Shown: one piece after another, positions 1 to 11,239 of the stretch
Layout of the letters: every line of letters begins with the position of its first letter
Numbering within the stretch: position 1 is the stretch's first letter
Assembly: GCA_014905825.1 (NCBI GenBank)
Contig: JACGCN010000009.1
Coordinates: 124,001 to 188,000, forward strand
Direction: 5' to 3'
Source of the DNA: Lyophyllum atratum
Lineage: Eukaryota > Basidiomycota > Agaricomycetes > Agaricales > Lyophyllaceae
Length of the DNA: 64,000 nt
Notes under the pieces: generated by a model
What the model was told of the DNA's origin: nothing
Seen by the model: the letters and a program-made list of their open reading frames with translations, nothing else
Database searches by the model: none
Translations under genes and position numbers: made by a program

Positions 1-3000
1 TTGGATCATCCGTTGAGGTCGCCGGCCTGAATCCGAGCACCTGATACGATACACTAACCGTGGATTCATTGAGTACGTCGAGAGGAATGTGGCTGACATT
101 CTGGGTGTCGATTTTGAGTCCGTTGACTTCGCCGATGCAGAGCCAGAGCCGGTTTTCGCATGAAACGAGTGTAGCGAGAGGGTCATGGCCAAAGAGACTC
201 GGTTGGCCGAGTTCTGACGTGCTGAACTCGGTGTCAGGATTCGTCCGTTTTGTGTACCGTTCTACCTCTTGGACACGTTTCAAACGGTCCGTTGAGCTTG
301 CCTTCTTGTTGTATCTGCTTCGCATGGAAAGGGCGCGTGATTTCAGGATTTTTTTGCCATTAACCAGGAGGAAGCGGTCGAACGATGTCGAAGTCGAAGC
401 TGCTGATGATGTCAGGGAGTTGGAACCATGCTCGGGGATTTCGTCTTCTTCGTCTTCTCCCAGTGCGTCTTCAATTTCGACTCGAACATCATCCACATCC
501 GATGCGGTGTTCGCAGATTGCACCCGTGGTGAGGGACATTCAGGGAGCTCTACACTTTCATCAACATCGTCGTCATCGAGAGGGATATTGACTAGTAATA
601 CACCAAACGGTGACAGGATGTCCGCACTTGGGCAAGTCTCGACGGCTTCGAGTTCCTTTATCACAAAGGGACATTCCTTCTCTATAAGAAGCCGACCGCG
701 CTTCCATGAAGTCTGAAGGGAGACATACTTCACATATACATTACCTTTCCACGAGCCAGGCTTGATATGGTCAGAGCTGTCTGGAAGCTCGAGTAAGTCA
801 CGGGTGATAGCGGGGAGTTTAAGACGGCGAGGAGCACGATCCCAATGAGGGTACTTGGCTAGGATATTAAGTACTTCGATTGTACCAGTGATGCGGTCAC
901 TGAGTTGAAGGATGTCGAGATTCGAGTCGTTTCCGATCATCGTGCGGAGGACACCAAAAAGCTCTTCAAGTCGATCAGTACCAAGGAGTATGATCCAGAA
1001 TGCGCCGTCCGGACTATCGATCTTGGCCTTTGCGATGCAAAAAATGACGTTCTTGATCATGATCATGAGGTCAATGTAGAGAAGAGTCGGGATAAACTGT
1101 TGGCGAGATTGATAATAAAGCGCGAGTGCGAGATGTGCTGCTGCGCTCAGATGCTCGACCTGCTCGGATAAGGTGAGGTCGATGCAGAGATAAGGAAAGA
1201 CCATGTGATAGAGGAGTTTCCCTAAGGTCCTCAGTGACTCTCGCGCCGCGAGGAAGCCAGGAGTCGAGCCTTCGCGTGCCGGGGGAAAGGACCAGATATC
1301 TTTCAGTAAGTCAAAAGCAAGCTTTACATCCTGTTGATCCTCGGGGTTGAAGAGAGAATTGATGTGTTGCGAGGAATGGCCCATAGACTGCAGGTGTATC
1401 TTAATGATGGAAGGGGTAATTCGGACACCTGCTATAACGATGCCTCGCACTCGAAGAAGAAGGTTTCGAAAACGCTTGATAACGTGCTTCCAGTCCTTGT
1501 CAGCAGTAATATCATCATCACCCACATGCTGATTCATGAGACGGAGAGGTGAGATGAGTGGGAAGACTTTCGAACTGACAGGTAGTTTTGACTTGAAGGT
1601 AAGGATCGCAAGGGACGATCCCCGTCGCGTCTCACCATCGGAGGCTATAGACACAATACGCAGTTTAGTTGTGGGAAGCTGGCTATTCACGCCGTCGAGA
1701 AGAGTCTGGATTAGTTTGGCATGCTGTTGGCCAGTCTCGCGTTTACAGTCGCCCGAGATGAGGACAGGACGAGCAGGATAAATGCGATTGTTGTTGCTCA
1801 GGACACCTAGTGCGCCAATCGTTGCCTAGGGTCAAGCGATAGAGGTCAGCGTGAGACACGATCAAAAGTCAGGCACTGACCTCAGCAGCTGTGTGAACTT
1901 CTCCTTCGTCTATACACCGAAACAATTCCTCCATGTCATCCTCCGTGGTGAACTCCAGCGACGTGTTGTGTCCATGGGCTCGGCACACTCCCAGAAATTT
2001 ATTGGTCTTGAAATCCCAGCGCACCCGCTTTTCTGTCGCGATCTCGTCGAGCATCAGCACCTGGTGAACAACTTCTTGGCCATCAAGCAACCCCAGCACA
2101 CTCTCGAAGGTCGCTGCGACATTTTTCTGGACCTCCTGGACGGTCGGTTTCCCTGGGGATGGAATCATACGTGGCATGATAGAGCGATTGCGCAGGGTGG
2201 TGAGACCCGGGAGTCCCAAAGCACGGTGAGCGATATGTGCGATTCTATTCCCTCCCAATCTCCACAACAACAACCCTCGCATATCGTCCTCCTCTGTATA
2301 ATTCTTTGGCTTATACACGCCCTTTGCAGCAGCATCATACAGCCTCAAAATTCCGCGAATGCCCCTCCTCTGCTTCAAGCCGATGCTAACGAGACGATCT
2401 ACCCGTTCAAACTTCCCGCTACCAATGGCCATGGCGAATCGCTTGTGATCAGATAACGCAGCTGCTTGTCCACGAAGCTTTCGCACTTGGTTCAGTGCTC
2501 GAAACTTCAAGTACCCATTCTGCGTGGTCTTGCGATGCAGAAGTTCGACAAGGCCCGAAAATCCATGGTAAGCAAAGTTGGCATTATCAGGCACTCCTTC
2601 ATTCATGCGGTCGACGATTGCTTCAACGATGCGATTATCCGAGAGATTGCGACATGCCTGACAGCTTCGTCCCCGCTCCACAGTGGTTTTCTCACATACG
2701 CGCGAATGAAGAGTCATGATCGAGTTTTCAACAGAGTAGTCCCATGGAAGGCTTCGACTATCGTGTAGACCAAAGGGGTAGGAAGAGTGAGGGGACTTTC
2801 CATCGGGTATGGGCAAGAGGTATCCGGCGCACGCTAGTTCACTGATTTTCTTCGTCACACCAAATCCAGTCTCAGAAATCGCATCGACATCGACGGGCTC
2901 AACTTCTGCTAACGAGAGGGGTGTGTCGATGAAGTGATGGGATGGGGTGACGTGGGTAACGGGTGCAGTGGAAGTCGGTGCTTCGCTGACCCGTTCCACG

Positions 3001-3867
3001 GAGGAAGGACCTTCTGGTGCGGGCTGGGCCTCCGTCCTTCATATGTATGTTAATTTCTCGCATTGCTTTAAGGGGATCGTGTACTCACATCGTTTCCAGG
3101 GCTTCAATCAGATACTCGAGCTTCCCCTCGACAAGCTCTGCTGGCACTCCACGGTCTATGTAATACTCGACGAACCTCACGAAGCCGTCCATTCCCAAAG
3201 GCCCTCGCCGAATGACAGATTTCGGATCCACATCCGTCCCCCAACCGAAGACACGCTTCAAAGTTGGGTTCATCATTTCCTCCCAAATCTCTTCTGATGC
3301 AATTGCAGGGTCGACAAAGACTGCAGGATCGCGTCCGAATATGGCTAAGGTGTCGTTGTTGGTGGCGAATGGTACTGTGTCCGGAATCCTCGCTACAAGA
3401 CGGCGCAACCTTCCAATGATGGGGGACTCGTTTAGGCGCAAAACCGGCATGGTAAGCGTCGGCAATACGACGACCTCTTCGTCCTCGTGTACACGCTCTA
3501 ACACTGACGAAGAATCAGATCCACCAACTGATAGAGCCGCCATCACCTTGGATTTCACCGGGACAGCCTTTGGACGCATCCACGACAAGATTGATGTGTT
3601 CTTCTTCTGCTTCGCGGCCTTGTCTCGTCTTGCCCGCTGTTCAAGGCATGTTTTTGTCCCTTGATGTCTTTTTTCCAGGTTAGCTAACCCTGCCGTTCCG
3701 CATCTGACTCGCAGTCCACAATCTGGGCAAATGGCATAACCTTCCGCATCAAGCACACCGACAGGCACCTATGTGATGAACAGTAAGTCTCTTCTCTTAC
3801 TCTATACACACTCTCTAATACTCACCTGTGCAGAAGCACCTGCTGCAGGACCTCGCCCCGGATCCAT
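1..3867 (-). CDS. P-element/THAP9-like transposase gene, 3' end beyond the window
   Basis: Four exons can be joined in frame on the minus strand: 3867-3826, 3768-3089, 3036-1881 and 1825 to beyond base 1. The introns are 52-57 bases with GT..AG ends. This gives at least 1,230 residues with no stop before the left edge. Near the N-terminus is a Cys/His cluster (CPDCGLRVRCG, then H and C about 15 residues on) like a BED/C2HC zinc finger. Further on are MLDEIATE, SIASDGETRRGSS, and LEELFGVLRTMIGND. I read these as the two catalytic aspartate regions and the C-terminal block of P-element/THAP9-type RNase H-fold transposases. That placement is inference; the superfamily could be another DDE/D group. 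No inverted ends were found on the visible side. The spliced frame looks intact, so this copy may be functional or recently so. Confidence 0.55.
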
Positions 3868-4140
3868 TACTGTTTGACACCGAGGACAGATAAGACGTAG
3901 AGTAGAATTTCAATTCAAAAAGCACTTTCGACTGTGAAATTTACAAAATGTCTGTTTCTGGTACTTTCTACGGCTTGATATCATTATTGACACTCAAATG
4001 CGAGTCATTTGGGACAATATAAGCTGTAAATTTGCATTATATGTCGTCACATTGCCCGAATTTAGGTGACCTCCGAATCTTTTTTTGGGCCCTCGGGCTG
4101 GGACTAACCAACCGGCCCGGGGTGTCGGAGTTCAAATCCG

Positions 4141-4579
4141 GTACACCCTTGTCCCCACCACAGAAAACATCGCGGACCTTTTCACCAAGGCACTACCACG
4201 TCCAGCGCACCACCAGTTCTGCGTCGCGCTGCGCCTCTGCGAACCCTAACGCGTCACACGAGTCCGGGGGAGTATTGGAGATAGGATCGCGTGTACGCGT
4301 TAGGATCACGTGGGACGCGCGTGACCCGTCTCCCGCTCTCCCTGTCGAGGGATAGGCTTAGAAAGACGGAAGCATTTTTGGTACTGTACAGTTTATACCT
4401 ATACGGACGGACCGGACGAATGCATGTACCTCAGTCGTTCTATTACACCGACTGAGGTACGTGCCATAGTATACTTACTTATCACACCATGATACTTACC
4501 TCTACTTTAGTCTTTCTGCAACAGGTATATACCGAATATATCAGTCGTTCTATTACACCGACTGAGTCTTTCTGCAACA
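4141..4579 (+). mobile_element. 3' remnant of a Ty1/copia element (RNase H tail plus LTR)
   Basis: Bases 4141-4249 encode the last residues of a copia polyprotein: ENIADLFTKALPRP, then a stop. This is the conserved C-terminal block of the RNase H domain. It is followed by a polypurine run (GGGGGAGT) and an LTR-like stretch from about 4273 to 4579 ending TGCAACA. Inside it, a hairpin (CAGTCG..CGACTG) and the tract GTCTTTCTGCAACA each occur twice (4432-4455 and 4541-4564; about 4510 and 4566). The LTR starts TATTGG rather than TGTTGG, suggesting decay. Everything upstream of the RNase H tail is missing. The family differs from the intact element at 28,337. Confidence 0.7.
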
Positions 4580-5371
4580 AGTATGCTTCTGGGGGTATAG
4601 CGTCGGGGCTGGCCTCGCTTGGGCCTCGCCATGAACGTACTTCACGGAATATATCAACAACCGACTGGAATGAAGCCAAAGGAAGAAAGTATCTTACCTG
4701 GAATTTTGTTCCTTCAAGCTGTGTCAACCCTTTGAGTGGAGCGAGGTTGTCGGCTGTTGGATCGGTCCAGTACTTGCGAAGTCCATCCCAGAATGGGCTC
4801 AACCCGGCTTCGAAGGCGTTCCCATTCTGGGATATGATGCCCGTGATAGCATCTGGGCGTGCAAGGGCTAGTCTGGCGGAACTCGTAAGTGAACACGTAT
4901 AATTAGGGTGCTACTGACCAACTTTACGCACCTCAAGCCGACGGGTGCACCATAATCGAAAATGTAGACCGCGAATTTTGTGAGGTTTAAGATTTTCGTA
5001 AAGGCGAGGATAGTCGCTGCCAGGTTATCGAAGGTATATTCGTACTTCAGGTCTGCAGGAACTTCTGAACAGGGTGGACGATATCATTCCAAGTTATTCT
5101 TCCGAGCACTACCTTTACTCACCTGTGAACCCGAACCCGGGAAGATCAGGAGCCTAAATTGCGATTAGCTTCAAAATTCTCAGTAGCATACCGTACTCAC
5201 GATGACATGATGCGTGCTCGCCAATTTTGGGATCAAATTCCGATACTGAAAGGAGGAGGATGGGAAGCCGTGAAGAAGCAGTATAGTGGAGGAGTTATGC
5301 TGCCCAGCCTCGCGATAGAAGACATTGATCCCATCCACCTCGACTCTCTTGAGGGTCGTGCTACTTGCCAT
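4580..5371 (-). pseudogene. alpha/beta-hydrolase (epoxide hydrolase-like), 3' half lost
   Basis: Minus-strand exons at 5371 to about 5210, a short one around 5154-5124, 5064-4932, 4872-4698 and about 4667 onward join in frame. The product begins MASSTTLKRVEVDGINVFYR. It carries the HG oxyanion motif (LLHGFPSS), then APDLPGFGFT and a conserved block ending FDYGAPVG, where an aspartate stands at the usual nucleophile-elbow position. Family members run to about 290 residues. Here the frame runs into the copia LTR at 4579, just after PPEAYL, so the cap region and the catalytic His/Asp are absent. The 5' part looks undamaged, which suggests the break is the LTR insertion plus loss of downstream sequence rather than slow decay. 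It could still be transcribed, ending in the LTR. Confidence 0.7.
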
Positions 5372-6582
5372 ATCGAATGTTGTCGATGGCTGATGCAGGG
5401 TGCCAGGATTCGAGGAAATCGAATCTGCTGTCGCTAGCGAGGATCTTTCGGAGCTATGGCAGGCTATTATATGCCAAGAATGTGAGAGGCGATGTCAACG
5501 TTCAAGTCGACGATGCTTCGATTCTTTGTAAGTAGCATTTCGGCATTGGCTTGTGCCATCAGAAGGTGATCTCCGCGCGAACCTTGAGCGGAGGTTTCTA
5601 AGATGTACCACATGAACAAGTATATTGGAACACGGCGTCTGTAGCGCGAAATAGACCTTGGGGCACCACATCATATCATGCCATCGTGCATGCAAAGTCC
5701 TTGTTTTCGAAGGTCATCAGCTGGCTGCAAGACGTGGCTTTTAACTGAGTGGTTTCTCACACTTGTATGTTGAATCTTCTCCTCAGCAGGCGAGCGATAG
5801 GATAGGGACCAGCGAGTCGGGAGCGTATGTATACCACTGAGTTGTGGGCCTGAAGTGGACAAGTTGCCGCGACAGGTCACGCTCTCGGCGATTTTCCACT
5901 TATTTGCCTATGTTAGTACTGAAAGCTATCGGTCACTGTGGGAGCAAGTTAATCGGTTGCACCTCAACGCTTCCCACCGCTTGAAGCGCTGATACCCAGG
6001 CTGACCTTGTGGCGACGAAGGGGTCAACACCATAGATCGGGCAAGTGAATGGATGGAGTCCTTCTTTGGCGTCCCTTGTAATGCAGATCATACCTCGCTG
6101 GCATCTGGACTATTTGCAGGGACTCAAACGATTGCACAAAACGGGCTAGCTGTCAGGTCAGCCTACTTATCGGATTGTCAGGATCAGTGGTCGGACCCGT
6201 GCCAACGGATGGCATCGCGTAATGCAGGACACGGTGGTGTGACCGACGGCGTGACGCTTCAGATCTGAACAATTGCTGCAGCCAGTTCCAGGAGAGTCTC
6301 CTCCACAGCTTTCCCCACAAGCTCCCCACAGTCGTTTCTCGTCCCCCAGCGATTTCTTACGGGATTCCTTATCACCCGGCGACTTCCACTGCTTCCGGCG
6401 CTGAGCACCGAAGCACGATCACGGCATCAGCCCAAACTCGTGTTTTCCGCGTTGCGTTGTGAGAAGCAGTTGAGACCAGTAACAGTTGTCCGTTCTCTTA
6501 CTTCACTCACCCCGTTATCACATCTCCTTTTCTGCGACAGACTAGTCCGTTCTATACCGCAGGAGGCTCATGAGCGCTCAAC
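5372..6582. other. intergenic, no gene recognised
   Basis: Only short overlapping open frames on both strands (60-70 codons) with no family motif. It should hold the divergent promoters of the truncated hydrolase and the F-box gene. No clear TATA box was found. Confidence 0.5.
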
Positions 6583-8092
6583 ATGTTCGAACTCTCCGTT
6601 CTGAACCTTCCACTAGAGCTCCTGACGGAAATCGCTGACATCATCGACCTGGATACCCAACTCTCTCTCTGTCGTGTCTCGAAACTTTTCCACTCCTTAA
6701 CCGTCGCTTCTGTTTATCGTGTTATTTGCCTATATACTCCTTCATCAGTTGTGGCGTGTTGCAGTACCTTGGCACGTAGGAAGGAAGCTGCCGCCGCAGT
6801 TCGACAATTTTCGATAATATATACGTGCGTGTTATATCCCTCGTCTTCACACCCTCCGTTGAATCGTAGATTCAAGGCCTGCGGAGCCTGCCAGCTCTCA
6901 TTATTTCGCTTCGTTCTACTCAATTCTTGGATCAGCCCTCGAACATCTGCCACACCTGCAAGAGCTCAAGCTTATGGTCCTCGATCCCAACTATATTCAA
7001 ACCCTTAATAACGCCCTGTTTCATTCGCTCCGACACTTCGAATGCTATCTTGCTCTCACGGACTCCTTGATTTTATTCTTAAATCGCCATCCAACAATAA
7101 TTTATCTCCAAACCGCACCAAGCGAAGCTCTGACTCCCTCATCCATGGGCAGTGTACTTCCACGAGTCATTCTGCCAAAATTACAATATTTCATCGGAAA
7201 CAGCGAGGGCGTATCCGCCTTGGTTCCCGACGCGTCCCTCCGCGCAGCATTCATTTTCTGGGAAGCGGTGGACGGCACGCCGCAAGATGCCATCAGGTCA
7301 CTGGAGCGCTCTAGTGGCCACACCATCAATTTGGTCAGCTGTCGAAGACGTGGCTGGAACTTAGACTTGATCGACCTCATATCGGTGTGGCTTCCGAATA
7401 TCTATGTTCTAATTATTACCAATATCCTGGCCGTGGATTCGCGCCCCAGCGAGGTGTGTTCCGCGATCGTCACGTTGCCCCAACGTCCATAACTTTACTT
7501 TCTCCAAGGAATACTTGAACGCCATCACCGCACTCCTATCTCGATTTTCGACGCTCCTCCATCTTCACCTTCACTGCATCGGTAGCGAGAAGATTGACAC
7601 CGTCGAGAGTAATTTGGATGAGGATTTCGCTACAGTCACGGCATGGGGAGCGGCATGTCCGTCGTTAGTCGAGTGTATTCTTCCCTGTACGTGTAACGGT
7701 CAATATGGTCTATATTTGCTAATCTAGCTTCCTTCTGTACCCTAGATTCAAACCGAATGAAGTGGCTTCGAAGACATGATCTCTGGATTCCAGATCCCGA
7801 CAGCCCACAGGGCGTCGAGTGGACATGGAATATGCTAAACTCGAACAGGTACCCCCAATGGAACCGGCTACTCGTTACTATCACCAGTCGTTTAGGCAAG
7901 ACGGCCGGATATACTCTAGCCGATACGTTCACGGTGTTGCGGTCGCTGATACTGGCAGATTTCTTGGACGAGGGTTCAGATGACAGAATAGATGTCGGCG
8001 ACACAGAGAGTAAAGTAGAAGAGCTGCAGGCCAGCGACACGAACCCGGGTTCAACTCTTGCCATCGGGGCGCCATCGACGTTTGTTGTCTGA
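6583..8092 (+). CDS. F-box domain protein
   Basis: Four exons (6583-6824, 6877-7453, 7509-7686, 7746-8092) join in frame to a 447-residue protein. The first 50 residues hold an F-box: LNLPLELLTEIADIID, then LSLCRVSKLFHSL. F-box proteins bind Skp1 and act as substrate receptors of SCF ubiquitin ligases. The rest is leucine-rich without regular repeats, as in the large agaricomycete F-box families (for example LEHLPHLQELKL and LLSRFSTLLHLHLH). The first intron uses an AAG acceptor (TTCAAG); without it the gene would appear frameshifted. The ATG chosen is the first, directly before the F-box. The substrate is unknown. Confidence 0.75.
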
Positions 8093-8716
8093 TTGTCAAT
8101 ATACTTCTCCCAGACGGGCCAGGCCTTTCCACAACCTCTGCCGCGGGAAGATAGACAAAAGAAAACTATTAACTGTCACCTTTCACCCCTGCGTCGTAAT
8201 CTTAAATTATGAATCGGGGAAATGAGAACAGCAAATGAATGAAATCAAGGATCCTCCTCCATTTCCTGCGGCCAACACGGCATCAACTGATATGCTTGGG
8301 ACACCTATACGGCTTGTGTACGGCGAAGAGAAAGAGGAACTCCCAAGACGACACATGTCAGGGTGCGAAGGCAAAGTCATCGCCCCGCCAGTCTCGTCGG
8401 TATGCGCATAACGCGCTTCTTCGAAAATCCGCAGGTGAGTTGGTCCTCCATATATCCCGCGCATTCTGCCACCCATCGGATACACACGTCCAACTTCAAT
8501 GTCTTTCGTCTCTTTCTGAACTGATGCTTAATTTGTTCCAATATTCCTTCCTAATACAACAGTTTCCGAATCTTCTACCCGTGCAGCCAATCGAATATGA
8601 AATCCATAAACAAACGAAAAAGAACCCCAAGACAATGTCTCGACAATAATTGTGAATAACCCCCGGAAGAGACTCGCTGGCACCGAATGACAGCTTTTAA
8701 CAACACCATGTCTGCT
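8093..8716. other. intergenic between convergent genes
   Basis: Lies between the 3' ends of the F-box gene and the carbonic anhydrase gene, so it should contain both 3' UTRs and terminators. An open frame of about 90 codons on the minus strand (8485-8207) has no recognisable motif. Confidence 0.5.
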
Positions 8717-9692
8717 TTATTTCGGCAAATCGTTCGCCGCTACCTCGATGAGGTTCGTCCTACCCAACGTATTTTGGGTATACCGCGAGTTGAACTTGAG
8801 CACCTTCTTAAACATGAGGAACGTCTGTACGTTGAGCGGGAGCCTCTGCCTCGCGACGAGCCACATGATTCCAGGGGTGCAAGGGGGCGTAGTCAGGGAG
8901 CCTGTATAGTGGAACAACGGTGTCGACTCGAAGAGGTGCTCAACGGACCGGAGGTCGAGTGGACCCGTCTCGGTGGTGCTGCCAGGCTTGCGCAGTTTAC
9001 TCAGGCTTGCGGCGAGGACTATCAGGAAGTCCGTCGTCGAACCGTCGGTAGTCAGTTCGAACAACGCCCCCAGCACAAGCGACGTGTTGTCTACAGATGA
9101 ACAACTTTGTCAACAAGACATGAAAACTACCTGGGAGGGGGGCACACGTACCAGCTGCCTTGTGCACGAAATGAACTTCAAAGGGGAAGTACTCCAGCTC
9201 GATACGATGCTCAGACGGTGTATGGAAGTGGAATTCCTTCAAGACATATTCCTTCCCCTCAAACGTCGTCGTCCTACCTGCCGGGTACACCTTCAACGTC
9301 GTCCCAACATTCACAACCTCCGCCTTCTCTACGCGCCCGAACTTCAAGGTCGGGTGGCTTCGCGGCGGCTTGATAGAACTATCGAGGTTGATGGGCGACT
9401 GTATCCGGGACGTCGAGCACGCCTTGTTCTGTGGGTCCAGGCCTGCCCAGCCAAGGGGGCCCGTGACGCCCGTGTAGCTAAAATTGTCTATGGGGTGTAC
9501 ATCACGCGGCCTGATAAACGGAAATGGCGAAAGCACGTCGTAGCGAAGTGGCGGGGCGTCGCCGGTGTCTATCACGCTGGCTTTCTCGCTCCCTTTCAGG
9601 ACTTTACCGAGACATCCTGGGACGAGCATCTGCAAAGCACAGAGGAGGACTAGAAGCGCGCGGCGAAGAATTCCATTTGGGACACGATGCAT
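8717..9692 (-). CDS. secreted alpha-carbonic anhydrase
   Basis: Two exons (9692-9152, 9090-8717) give 304 residues. I chose the ATG at 9692 because the protein then starts with a basic stretch and a hydrophobic segment to about residue 29, a good signal peptide. An upstream in-frame ATG at 9782 would bury it. The zinc histidines are visible at about 155 and 157 (FHFH) and 174 (EVHF), with SEHR between. The second exon carries the family signature YTGSLTTPPCTPG. Cysteines at about 92 (KACS) and in TPPC match the usual disulfide pair. The enzyme hydrates CO2 reversibly, probably at the cell surface or outside. Fungal alpha-class enzymes are often pH- or CO2-responsive, but no regulatory site is evident here. 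Confidence 0.9.
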
Positions 9693-11239
9693 CAGGGTGG
9701 CGAGATGATGGAGGGTAGGCGAAGGATCCGCTGCTGATTGTTTTCGGAGACCATGCTTATATCCTGACTTTCGGTGGAACAATCCCTCACCTACCCCTTA
9801 TAATCTCCTTTGTTGACTCGATATTCACGAGCAGAGTGGAAGCAGGGGCCTTGAAAGTCCTGTCCGAGTTGAAAGGAGAGATGGTGGTGGGGGTTCCGCT
9901 TGATATTTAATTTGTGTTGATGGCGACAGCGCGACGACGAATTCGACATCCGCGCGTGTCCGAACCCCACCTTCCAAGTCCCATGAAAGTGAAATCTCCC
10001 CGAGGTTTTTATAGCCGAGAGCTATCTCTACCCGAATGTTATCCAATCATGATTCCACTTGAGAATTCCGGCAGCTCTTTCGTATTTGAAGGGGTGGCAA
10101 TACGGTCTAGATAGTCTCGAAGGGTGGCCTATCGAGCTATCATCAACTGCCTAGAATAGTATTCCAAGCCTCTCAGTATCGTTCCGTCACGCTTTGCATC
10201 CGTTCTAGCGCATGTTAAACAGGACCAGAAGTGAACATGTCTGACGGCACCCCTTTCACTCTCACCATAGATCGCCATTCAGCTTCGTTCCAGAGTCACC
10301 TACTATCTCCCCTTTACATGTGCGAACTATGCGCCCCGGAGACCTGGGACGTCGTATCTTGCGCCTCTTGCCGGGAAAAAAAAGGGGGGGCTTGGCTAGG
10401 TCCCCACAGCACGGTCTCGGGCTTCCTGTGTGACCTAATCAAAGAATATCACAAAGGAACCTGATACTATGCTTGGGTGCGGACGAACACCTATCGTTCG
10501 AGTTCGAGACCCTTCCTAATAACGGCTTCCATAAGTCTCAAAAGACGTCCTGCCTCCTAGCACACACCCCCATGACTCCCTCACAGTATAGCCAATAGGG
10601 ACACTATCTGCCCTGACAGATCGAGACGCTCATCGCGGTGCGGATATGCGTTATTCATGTGCTTCTGGCCCGTGTCGCTATTCCCAGGTAGCATCCGGTG
10701 CATCCGAGTCACGGAGGTTGATAGGCATAGTGATAGGAGGTGCGGGTACGGATGTATTCGCTCCTAAAATGATACACCCTTACTTCCATATCGTCGCAAT
10801 CAAAAATAATTGCCACACTTGCGGCTCGATTACCGCCCTCGTGTAATGTACGCGCATGGATCGGTCGTTGATTAGGCACTCGCTGCAATGCAAAGGCATC
10901 TGCCGACCGAACCTCGAGGAACGATTCGTGGTAACCCCCTCCGAAAACTTTGTATGGTGGGGTTATGAATAAATGACTTGAAGTCGAAGGCGCGGGAGCT
11001 GAGACCACCATGAAGTTTGAACGCATTTTCGGAAGCGAAGACAAGCCAACACAAGGAATCGGGATTCACCCTACGTATACGTTTCTTCGTAATCTCCTCT
11101 GATCCCTCAAACCCGCGAAGATTTGGGGATGTATCTTCAGAGTACAGGAGAGCCATATGGATTTATGACTATACCAGGGCGGAGGGGTGTGATGTTGCGA
11201 TGATCGACCTCGATGAAGGAAGGAAAAGAGCTTAATGGA
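9693..11239. other. intergenic, no gene recognised
   Basis: A TATAA-like stretch on the minus strand near 9800 could serve the carbonic anhydrase gene. A 77-codon plus-strand frame near 10,234-10,464 has two CxxC pairs (CELC, CASC) but no family could be assigned. Nothing else was supported. Confidence 0.4.

Noticed and set aside
4094..4148. tRNA-like 3' half: hairpin GGGCTGG/CCGGCCC followed by a T-arm-like GTTCAAATCC with flanking GGTGT/ACACC
   Set aside because: No matching acceptor strand or D-arm could be found upstream and the T-stem does not pair in the standard register. At most a remnant.
10234..10464. Small frame with CxxC pairs, possible zinc-ribbon peptide
   Set aside because: Too short and isolated; the Cys pattern could be chance.
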